Assembly (NCBI GenBank): GCA_949152475.1
Contig: OX424570.1
Span: forward strand, 24,982,694-25,046,693
Direction: 5' to 3'
Source of the DNA: Terebella lapidaria
Taxonomy: Eukaryota; Annelida; Polychaeta; Terebellida; Terebellidae
DNA: 64,000 nucleotides
Shown here: positions 14,101 through 26,100 of the stretch, piece after piece
How the letters are laid out: every line of letters starts with the position of its first letter
How positions within the stretch are numbered: the first letter of the stretch is position 1
Translations under genes and position numbers: made by a program
The notes under the pieces: generated by a model
Told to the model about the DNA's origin: nothing
The model's input: only the letters and a program-made list of their open reading frames with translations
Databases searched by the model: none

Positions 14101-17100
14101 TTATGTCACGATCCTAACATTGAGGAATGTAGTGCAGTGAGTGCAGAAGCAGTTACTGACAATGGTTTGAAAAAGTGAGGTTTTAATACCTTTCAAGGTC
14201 ATCAAAGGTCGAGTTCAAGGTCGCAACTCAAATCATCATGTGTAACTTCCCACTTGAATGTAGCAATATTAATTTTGATTTATTTTGATTTGGGACCCCA
14301 AAATGTTTTTTCGACTACCCATGGGAAAATTTAAGGGCCGTCACTCGCAGACCGGCGGGTCTAAAGTGTTGAAACTTATGAACATCACAAAGATACATAA
14401 GGGGATAGCTTTGCAAAAGTTTTGAACAGATTGTGGGACACACCGGCTTTTTAAAGATATTTTGAAGAAAAAAACATGATATCCCGAAAACTAAATATAT
14501 ATTCTTTTGAATTATTTTTATGTATAGCTTTCACAATTCTTTAAAATGTGGATGATGGATCATAGGTTCGGTAACCAACGAAAAACCAAGCTTGATCAAC
14601 ATTGATAGAAACCAATTGCTGGACACTTGCCGTCGAACTATCACCCACACCTAATTTTCTTCATATCATTTCTTGTTAAGAAAACAAATTCTTCCATTTA
14701 GAGGCCACCACACATCGAGAACAACCATTTTCTCTGCTTTAATCAATACAAATCGATTGTACGATATTTACTCGCCGTCACTATTAATATTATTAGGTGT
14801 ATATTTAAAATATACTTCCAGGCAGGTGTCTTGTGTGATATAACACATAAATTTATATTTTGAGGCATTTTATTCTCACAAATTTTGCAAAGTTACTCTT
14901 ATGGAGTACAAATCTTCAAGCAGGTGCAATTATTCACTACTCATTATACCATACACAAAAATTCAGTAAATCAAATTGTTATTACCGTCTAGCTTCTATA
15001 TCATATTTCTCTGTATATCATATACATTGTATTTCTATTCACACATCAGTAAGTATAAAAGTTCGCTTTATCTGTAGGTTGAGCATTTGTCCATTAATGG
15101 ATCGCTTCTTGTGGTTCAGGATGCCTTAACTAAAACGTTAGTTAGTCATATCACACCTCCTTAGTGTCTCAAACACACAAATGATTACAAGTAGATGTAA
15201 TTTTAAAGTAACTTGGCATGTACATGTGTACTGTGTAGCTTCAAGATACAATAATTATGCACCATGATTTTCGAAAATACATTATCCTTTCCCAATGCTG
15301 TTTAAATTGTTATTATCGTCACGTTTCATAACAGATATACGACAAGACTGCGCCGCTACGGCTCTGACGTGCCAGAATGGTGGGACAAAGATGCTCGGAG
15401 TGACGGAAGTGTCCTGTGAATGTCCTGCGGGATTCAGTGGGCGTGACTGTGGAACGGGTCAGTTTGTAAATTTAACGTATTCTGGTGAATATTCAAGTTG
15501 TTATCTTGGGTAGACATGTTTTCACTTGAATATCCAAATGATCATCATGGATGTCCAAATTACACCATCTCGATTATGCAAGTTTGTCACCTTGAATAAT
15601 CCAGTTGCGATTTTGGGTATTCAAGGTAATATAAGAAGCTGTATTGTCCTAACAACCTGCCTCAATTCTCATATACAGGTGCCTCATCGCAACGCTTTAC
15701 ACACCTGTTTCCGAAATGCTTACAAGTCATTGTTTTTTCAAAGCAAATTATTAAATCAAAAGGTCTAATTGTATGAACAAAAATATTTTGAAAAATGATG
15801 AAATGGTATGTGCAAAATATTTTTTATTCATGGCAAGCTAATCAATTATATTTTTCATGCCAACGTCAAAAATAAAACAAATATTAACAAAGCTAGTCAA
15901 AATAAAATATATTCACAAATTTCAAATGAAACTAAATATTAAAACCATATGCCAGAAATATGAATATCTTATAAAATTTTATCTTATTTTATCTCATGAA
16001 TTTATCTTATGAATGTCTTATAAAACTTATTTTTGAAAAATAATACCTTGGTTCAAGCAAAGTACCAATTATACCTGATAATTCCAATATATAATTCTTT
16101 CCAAATAGTCTAAATATCAAACGCTAATTATCAATTATGCATAGGGAATTGAAAAAAAATAATAATAAGTAATAATTACATATACTGAACTATATAATAT
16201 TTGTTGAAACTATTGAATATTTATGAAAAACTTGAAACACTTTCTGACAAACTATGAAACTGCCTATGCAAAATGATAAATATGCATGGCGAAATCGAAC
16301 TACTCGCCAAATACAAAATTATGACGCTAAATTATAAGCTGTTGAATAATAGAAAATGTATTTGATCAAATTCAATCTAAATTGACTGAATTTGATTTTT
16401 GGTGGTTTGATTCATGTAGTATTTGATGTGGTCAAAAACAACCACAGTAATAAACTTGTAATTTTGCGTCAGAAACATTATGTACGGTGGTTGATTCATG
16501 CCATAATGCATTTCTCCCGAATAGTTTTGGTCGCAAATTTAATTGTGAAGACTGAAATAATTTAGGTCGTGACCAAAATCATTAAATCCGCGACCAAAAC
16601 TTTTTCGCTGCGGCGAAAACATTCTCGCCCCGAATTAAATATTTTTAGCTGCGACAAAAACATTATCGTCTCGACCAAAATCAATTTCGCCACAGCGAAA
16701 TAGTTCTCGTCGCGATTCAAATACTTATAGCCGCGACCAAAACATTCTCGCTGCAGCAAAAATGACTATCGCCGCGGCGAGAATGGCCATACTTGTTAGA
16801 ACGTTTTTCTCTCATCACCTCAAAGATAACTAATAATTTATTATTGCAATTATCGCCACGGCGAATATTCAGAGTTAAGTGCAATTATCGCCACGCAATA
16901 TTCGCCGCGGCGTTAATTATTCTCGCTGCAGCAGAAATGTATTGGTCGCGGCAACAATAGTTTTCGCTGCGGCGAGAATGTTTTGGTCGTGGCAACAATG
17001 GTTTTCGTTGCGACCAAAATGTTTCAGTTGTGACAGCTACTATTTTCGCTGCGACGGGAATGTTTTGGTCGCGGCGAGAATATTTCCGCTGCAGCAAAAA

Positions 17101-20100
17101 CGTTTCGGTCGCGATTTTAATCATTTCCGTCGTCACAGTTAAAGTCGCGACGAAAACTCTTCAGGACAAACACATTATGGCATGAATCAGCCACTGTAAT
17201 TATGTATGCGTTTCTGCAACTGGATACACACGGTTCATCTGAAACAGTGGTAATTCTGAACGAATGCAATGAGAACGTTGTCACATGTCATGGTTAATTT
17301 TCTTCCGGATCTCAGCTAATTTTTGGACCAACGCAGTGAGGAGATATGATGACTGTGTGTTAGCACTGCATTTTTCATCAGAAATAATTACACAGTGAAT
17401 TCCAGTAGAACCAATCACTGTAGGCTGAGAGATATCGAGCGATTCTTGTGGGTTTGCGTTCAAGGGGACAGTCCATGCAAAAACCGGAAAGATCAGAGCT
17501 ACGTTGAAAGGCTAATAAATGCAAGTGAGTTGGAAAACAGGTTGACGATTTGACAAAAAGTGAATCGCACAGTTAATTGTCGGAATGAATAAGTTATTTG
17601 TCTTGATGAAAGAAAGTGTTATTTTATTGTAAATATCATCGATTATCATGATACCCCATGACGATATTTATTCAGTGGGTAAACACCATATATCATTTCT
17701 GAAATACTATTTTGGAAGATTATGTTTATGAATGGGATTATCATCATTGCACACCATACGTGGTACTGGAATTGTTCTGAATAGTATGAATGTTGAAATT
17801 ATGAAACTCACATGTATCATTCAGGCGGAGTTCACCCCCAATATACCTAAGACATGTTTTTTTAAGTGGGGGAGCAAGTCTGAAAATAACGTCCGTTCCA
17901 CTCTATAATATACCGCTACCACAGCCTACATCATGCCCGTAGATTGGTCGCAACAGTACCATACTCATGCTGTAGTGACAATTATGTGACAATTATTAAT
18001 GTATTATTTATGTGTTATAAATATAATCAATAGTTATTTCCCGTATTCCAGTGGCAGGTGTTTGTCTGACAGAAAAGCCATGTGAGAACGGAGGCACCTG
18101 CACCAACAACCCATCAAATGGATATACATGTCACTGTACAGCTGGATACACAGGGGTCAACTGTAGCAGTGGTAAGTCTGACAAAATCCAAACCATATTC
18201 TTGACGTAGCTAAAATTAGGTCAACTTACTGATATGTGAATTTCTACTTCCACGGGGAAAGTGAAAATAAACTATGCCATGAAACAGTGACTCAGGAGCC
18301 AGTTACTCCAAAACAGGTAGTTACATCAATATTTATTTTGTCGTATTCCAGAGGTGGACGTTTGTGGAGAAGAGCCCTGTAAAAATGGAGGGACCTGCAC
18401 AAACGACACTCAGACTGGATACACATGTCACTGTGCAGCTGGATACACAGGAGTCAACTGTAGCAGTGGTGAGTAGAGTAATGTTGGAAATGAATGATAA
18501 TAACTTAAACAAAAACAATAACCCAAAGATAACGTGACCTTTTAGGTTACCGACTTTTGGTCCAATAACATATTTGCATGGCGTTGTGTCAGTTGTCGTC
18601 TGTCGTCCTCCACATTTTCATCTCCAAAATTCTACAGTCGGATTTTTCTGAAATTTTGCACAAATATACCTGAAAACATTTCAATTTTGCGTTTGTTGCA
18701 AACTGGCGGCCATTTTCTGACGAAAACGGTCCTTTTTTTTCATTTTGGCGGCCATTTTCTCCAAAACACTTTCGGCAGCTTTTTGTTTCAAAAGATATTC
18801 TTATGTGTCTTTTCGTGGCCCTTGAGTCGGCGGTCTGCGTGTGGCGACAATTTCGATTTTTTGATAGGTGGGTGATAACTTTTGTTTCCTCCCAATTCAA
18901 GTCACTATTCGTTCTGAGCCTTTTCAAATGTTCTCGGCATTGAAAACATTTTACAATCGGATTTTTCTGAAATTTTGCACAAATACACCTGAAGACATTT
19001 CAATTTTGCGCTTCTTGCAAAATGGCGGCCATTTATATTTTTCACTTTGGCGGCCATTTTCTCTACAACTCTTTCGACGGCTTTTGAGATTTTTTTTTCA
19101 AAAGATATCCCATATGTGTCTTTATAAGGAGTATAAGGTTTGTTGCCCTTGAATCGGCCGTCTGCGTGTGGCGACAATTTAGATTTTTTGATAGGTGGGC
19201 GATAAGTTTTCCTCCCAATTCAAGTCACTATTCGTTCTGAGCCTATACCACTTCAAGACATAGCGTAAATATTGGTACATTCAAATGGGAAAACATAAAT
19301 CTAGTTTCAGTGGTGACCTTAAGTTTGACCTCCAATGACCTTGAAATGGTAAAACAGCCTTTTCTGTCGAAAGATGGTGATTTTTAAAGCAATTTTTTTA
19401 TAATTGACAATTAACAAATAAATGATTGCAATATATTATATTACAATGACAAATGAACTGCAACAGTGAAAGCATTAGCTCAGTACTTCTGGGCTTTTGA
19501 TTGGGTATTTATTTTTTATAATTGACGAGTAACAAATAAATGATTGCAATATGTTGTGATCACCATGACAAATGTACTGTAACAGTGAAACCATAAGCTC
19601 AGTACTTCTGGGTTTTTGGTTGGGTATATATGTGCTTGTTTTCATGGAGCCTATTTCGGATCTGTACAATTTTTACACTCACCCCCGTATAGGGGGGAGG
19701 GGCGAGGGTATCGCATTTGGGTCTGTCTGTCTGTCTGTCCGCGCGCATAACTCGGAAAAATGGGGATGAAGCGGTATGTCAGTGGCTCGGTCCTCCTCAA
19801 AATTTGTCAAAATCGGATGAAAACTGTTGCCAAGGCAACGGAAAACGTGAAAATCACATAATTGGCTCTAACTCCGGTTTTACTTGATATTAATTTTTCC
19901 AGCTATTTTTGTATTCTTCTTTGGCCAATTCCCAATCGTATTGGGGGTCACGCTTCCGATTATTTTTTGCCAGCGACGTTTCAGTAGAAATGTCTGCGCT
20001 CATAACTCGAAGGCAAACGGTCCGATTGATCTTAACTTTATAGGGCTGGAGTGCTATGGAAATCGGATAAAAATGGTTGCCATGGCAACGGAAAAAAGAA

Positions 20101-23100
20101 AATCACATAATTGGCTATAACTCCGGTTCTAATCAATATTGAATTTTCAACCTATTCTTGTATTTTTCTTTGGCCAATTCCCGATCGTATGGCATACAAC
20201 CGATGGTTTTAAGACCAAATCTCTCAATTATCGGCCAAGGTCGAAAATTTGAGGGTCACGATTTTATGACTTGTGAGTATTCTGAGATTCAAGACCATAT
20301 TGTGAAGCCAGTTATTAATCTGTTTGAAGCGTCAAAATCGGAAGATCAATATCGAAAAGTTGCAATTTATATCCATGATTAATTTTTCCTTATAATTTTG
20401 TAATTTTCTGTGTTCAATTCTCCATCATTTGCTATATGACCAATGGTCGTACGATCAAAAATCCCCATTATCTCCCAAGGTCGAGAATGTAAGAGTCATC
20501 AATAGAATATTTTATGCAGTATAAATCTGAGTGAGCCTGCAAATTTTGGAAGGTCAGTGTCAAGGATTCAGGCAGTGGTCGAGAATATGGTCGAAATGAG
20601 AAATCGCAGGAACTCTACTTTTATCAATGATTAATCCTCCCATGATTTTTGTATTTTTCTATGTTCAATTCCTTACCATTTGATATATATCCAATTGTCG
20701 TATGACCAAGATCCCCGATTATCGCCCACTAAATCAGCTTCAATTTCAGTGACTGAATCTGAAGAGCGAGGGTTTGCAATCTCTGATTGTCTTGTTTAGT
20801 ATATTGCTGGGCAGTTGTATACAATTCCATCAGGGGAACATTAGAAACAACTACATTTCACACACTGTATGCCACTGATGACGCCAGTGTGTCTTTGGAT
20901 GAAAGTTTTCATCGGCCTGTATTTCTCTTCCAAAATTTTGAGTTTAGACTTGTTATTGGTATTATTAACTCTGGTAGTATTAGTGGTAATAGCTTGATAT
21001 TTACACAAGTTACATTGATGCTTCAGCTGCAACATTTTTAGTCAAAGCAATAATAAATCGTGTTGGGGTTACGATGCAGTAGGCACAACAACAATACCGT
21101 CGCTACAATCGAAGCTTGTATCTGCCCAGCCGGATACACATGGGTCAATTGTAGCGATGGTTAGTGATTATCGGTGACTAATAATAGAAAGGTCAGTTCC
21201 AGGAATGGTTACTGAAAACAATTGTAACAGAATATCCATGAATGTGTTTGTGAAATATTTATCACATTTTGTCTTTCCGTATTCCAGAGGTGGACGTTTG
21301 TGCGGAAGAGGAGCCCTGTAAAAATGGAGGCACCTGTACCAAAGTCCCTCTGACTACATATACATGCCACTGTGCAGCTGGATACACAGGGGTTAACTGT
21401 AGCAGCGGTAAGTCTGGCGAAATAGAATAGAGGAGTGGTTGTCACATGTAGTAGTAGATTTTCTAGTTTGTCCGCAAAATCACAGTGGGAAGATAAGTTA
21501 TGATAAACGTATGTTTGGCACCGTATTCTTTATTGGAAATAATTCTACCATGAAGTATCACTGTCTAGTATATTCAAGTCCTAATAGTGAATATCAGAAA
21601 CAAAAGAACAATAATAGTAGATCTAGTAATGTGTCCATTACTGTGGTATAATAATAAAATCATGCTACAATAGCGTGTGAAACACGTCAGAATGTAGCTT
21701 TGCGTGGTGTTTCGAAATGGTCATGTGGTGGTGGTGGGGGGCGGGTGGTTAAGTATTTATGCGGGGCAACCCCGGGGGTGGGGGGACTAACCCTAGGCTG
21801 AGAGATATCGAGCGATTTTTGTGGGTTTGCATCCAGGGGGACAGTCCATGCAAAAACAGAAAGATCAGATCTACGTTGAAAGGTTAATAAATGCAAATGA
21901 GTTGGAAAACAGGTTGACGATTTGACAAAAAGTGAATCGCACAGTTAATTGTCAGAATGAAGAAGTTATTTGTCTTGATGAAAGAAAGTGTTATTTTATT
22001 GTAAATATCATCGATTATCATGATACCCCATGACGATATTTATTCAGTGGGTAAACACCATATATCATTTCTGAAATACTATTTTGGAAGATTATGTTTA
22101 TGAATGGGATGATCATCATTGCACACCATACGTGGTACTAGAATTGTTCTGAATAGTATGAGTGTTGAAATTATGAAACTCACATGTATTATTTCTAAGG
22201 ATAATTCAGGCCAAGTTCACCCCCAATATCCCTAAGACATGTCTCTTTTCAGGGGGGAGCAAATATGAAAATAACGTCCGTTCCACTCTATAATATACCG
22301 CTACCGCAGCCTACATCATGCCCGTAGATTGGTCGCAACAGTACCATACTCATGCTGTAGTGACAATTATGTAGTATTATTTATTCGTTATACATATAAT
22401 CAATAGTTAATTCCCTTATTCCAGTGGCAGATGTTTGTCTGACAGAAAAGCCATGTGAGAACGGAGGCACCTGCACCAACAACACATCAAATGGATATAC
22501 ATGTGACTGTGCAGCTGGATACACAGGGGTCAACTGTAGCAGCGGTAAGTCTGACAAAATCCAAACCATATTCTCGATGTAGCTATAATTAGGTCAACTT
22601 ACTGATATGTGAATTTCTACTTCCACGGGGAAAGTGAAAATAAACTATGCCATAAAACAGTCACTCAGGAGCCAGTTACTCCAAAACAGGTAGTTATATC
22701 AATATTTATTTTCTCGTATTCCAGAGGTGGACGTTTGTGGAGAAGAGCCCTGTAAAAATGGAGGCACCTGCACAAACGACACTCAGACTGGATACACATG
22801 TCACTGTGCAGCTGGATACACAGGAGTCAACTGTAGCAGAGGTGAGTTTGAGGGAACGAATTCCAAGAAATAAATGGCTATAAATTGATAATCAATTTAT
22901 GTTTCCCTCATTATTTAGGAAAGAAGTTTTACTAGTTTGGGAAACAGTAAATAATTATGGCAAGTTTCTGCATCGCCAACAATACAGTTTCCATCCAGTT
23001 TTGAGTGAAGATAGACACAGAATGGTGCGTATCTTCTAAAAGGATATTGGCAAAATTATAAATGGTTCAGACAAAGTCATTAACCAAAAACCTTGCCTTA

Positions 23101-26100
23101 CGAGGGTACCACCTTATCCACTGTACTCCTCACTCAACGGTCAATTACAATCAATTATAATTGTTTGCCTTATGGCGTCAATATCAATGCCACAGAGATC
23201 ATCCTTTGTGCTGGGTTGACGACACAATAGCTGCACCAAGAATATTATGACGTGATACGGCAGTAGCTGTTTTGCTTTGTCGATGATAATGAACATGTGA
23301 TCATTTTTTTTTCCATTTTCGCTCAGGATTGGAATAAATTTTATAATTGAAATCAGACGTCCGAGCCTGCTTCTTGGAAGAGATAGTTATAGGACTGTAA
23401 AGTGGAAGTCCGATCGATGAGAACCTACAATGAATTCATTCGCACTGGTGATAAACACCTGACGCCTCCCTATCTTTTAACATGGGGTGCATTTAACATG
23501 GTGACCTTCAGGATATAAACAATGTCTTTAATTTATAGTAGCGTCTAGTCTATACACGATGAAGATATACACACATTGTTGTAAAAGATGAAAATTGTCC
23601 AATTCCGCAGCATATGCATGATACAAATGGGACCGGAAAAACGGCACTCCGAATAAAGCATTGCTCTAGCAAAATGATCCGCAGACGGCCTGTTATTCTA
23701 ACGAATTTTGCCACATGTTTTGTGCTTAGTCTAAAGTTAAAACATTATGATGACGTCACACTATTGTGTGAAGTGTGGATTATTTTTGAGGAATCAACTA
23801 GAAGCCGGAGATTCTTAACGCACAATTTGCAACACTTTGAAAAGAATCAACGGTTAGTCATGGTTCATGTTTATTTGCAGGATTCACACATAATATTATT
23901 GGATAATTTCGTGTACATAACCAGTACACGTGATATTACATATTACATAACGGCATATTTCAAGTTCAGAGTTATGTTGATTGGCAACTGGTCTTTGTTT
24001 CTGATGGGACATTCAGAGCCTGGATCTTCTGTAGCGCTACTAGTGCTTGAGATTGCTGCATTGATCTTCTTGCGCTTGGCGTCGGACACGCGCTTGTACG
24101 AACGGACAGCCAGAGAACGATGACCAGTAGTTTCACATATCAGCTGCTCATCCATATCTTGTTCAAACACACGCGAAGCGGCTGTGGCTCGTAAGGAATG
24201 ATATATATCCATCTAATCCAGCGGCCTTACAGAGACGTGAGACAGTTTTCATCAACTCATTCTGTCGTTGTTACTTTACCAGATATGGTAATTTCCAAAT
24301 TTTTACAACAAGAATTTGCTAACATTGTCGTTTATGTCCATTATGCAAAGTAATCTTAGCTGTTCTGTTTAAATGTCAGCATTCCACTCTGAGATGCGCT
24401 ATCCAACGAAGCCTCGATTTTCTGGAATGTTGACACGAGTTCGTCGTCTGAGATGTCAGAATATACAGGCCGATACGCCGTACGACTGGGCCTAAAAGCA
24501 TGAATCATAATTACTGTTAGATATATGATATATCAATTACCACAAACTGTCATCATAGAAACATTTAATCAGAAATACATCAACTTCGAATAGTCTATAC
24601 ATACTGTTTCGCCACTCGTAGTCCGATATCCAATTCGGAGAGTGTTTTGTCAACAATATTTTCGAGCATCTGTGCTGCATCGAACGCTTGATCGCTATCT
24701 ACAGATGCTGATTTTGCTCTGTGTGATGAAGATATCGTCATCGTCGCTTACTTGCGCCTGCATTTTGTCAGTGTGAAGTTGAGTGATTTTCTGGGCTTAT
24801 TCATGATTGAACAAGTTTTGTGCAGAAATAACATTATTTATGTTGAAAATAAAACTTTATGTACGCAGAAAAATACGTTACTTATGCAGAAATAACTTTA
24901 TATCTGTGTGTAAATAATATTATTACGTGGAAATAACGTTATTTACCCCCAACAACCAATGGAAAGATAAAAGCATGTGTTAACTATGTTTGGTTATTAT
25001 ATCACATACGGCAGGAGTGAATAATGTTATTTTTGAGTAAATAATGTTATTTGCAAGTAAATAATGTGATTCATGCCTAAATGAAGTTATTTCTGCATAA
25101 GTAACGTTTTTTCTGCATAAATACATTTTTATGGGGAAATAAAGTTATTTATAATTACTTCGAGGAATAGATACTTTTTTACAATGTCACTTATCAGCCA
25201 CCGTAGAATTGCAACGATTCAGTGAGTTAAAGAATCCACACTTTTAGTTTATATGCATGACGCGCAATCATATTATCATATTATCAAAAATAAAACAGTG
25301 TGTTTTATATAATCCGAAAGATAATGATACTTACTGGTATCGTTCTACTTATATACTGTTCCAAAGTCTATGATGTATGTCAAAAGAAATAAACATGGCT
25401 GGAACTAAGTGCATTCACAATGTACATGTTGATGAAATTTCCTGTTTAAATTGTTGCCCAGCTCGAGTAGAAATATACACTGCTAAATTTATTTTATTAT
25501 ACAATATGTAGAGAGTCAAACCTAAATAGATTAGGTACTAAACTGTAGGAATAGTGTGAACAATGTTTTTATCTGATATGCGTAGTGCAAACACTTTCAC
25601 TCGGGACAATTCATGAGAAGTGTTGCCATCAACGTGTTCCTTTCGAATTTGGTGCAGATGTTCGGTACTGTTCCACCTACACCAACCCGTGTCAGAATGG
25701 AGGTACATGTGTGTCTGACTCCGTGACAGAGTACCACTGCCTCTGTCTGGACAACTTCTCTGGCAGACATTGTCAGTGTCCCATCTACACCGGAGTCACG
25801 AGTGAGGTGACGGTCTCTGTCTCTGATGGGAGCGGACCGACTTCCACTCGTGACATTGATGTCAATATTGAGACTGACCATGCTGGAAATCACTGGATTG
25901 TACGTTGCTTCATCTAGGTTGTAAAACTAAAATTTTATCTGAAAGTAAAAAAAACCTATGTGTTCAACCATACGACAAATTCAAGCATGTCGGAACGGAA
26001 TGTATGTTTCTTAGTGTCTGTTTTATTTAGATTGAGGCTGCAAGGAAATGAGATATTGGAACAAGAACACAATCATTGTATACGTTGCACCTATCATTTC

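Larger units (their letters stand above)
2161..15334 (+). other. Intron 1 (13 kb), repeat-filled
   Basis: Bounded by the donor at 2161 and the acceptor ending at 15334. It holds an unassigned stretch (2690-3560), the 3.35 kb tandem duplication, an LTR-element remnant and an array of degenerate repeats. No further EGF-like or FReD exon was found in it on the plus strand. Confidence 0.55.
17421..18475. repeat. Segmental duplication containing two EGF exons, copy A
   Basis: From AGGCTGAGAGATATCGAGCG the block matches 21794-22848 at a constant offset of 4373 bases at both the left end and the exons. Similarity ends abruptly on both sides, just past the second EGF exon. Introns as well as exons are nearly identical, so the duplication is recent. 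Confidence 0.85.
21794..22848. repeat. Segmental duplication containing two EGF exons, copy B
   Basis: Matches 17421-18475 in both introns and exons with few differences. The left breakpoint is sharp at AGGCTGAGAG, next to a G-rich tract at 21730-21785. Confidence 0.85.

Noticed and set aside
16885-17142. Regularly spaced short repeats that could be taken for a CRISPR array, and the overlapping 83-87 aa open frames
   Set aside because: Units are imperfect, flip orientation at the centre and sit between terminal inverted repeats; the context is eukaryotic. The frames are translations of the array.
20158-20382. Protein shared between 20158-20382 and the minus strand at 32337-32702
   Set aside because: The similarity reflects the dispersed repeat family; both frames decay and neither shows conserved domain residues.
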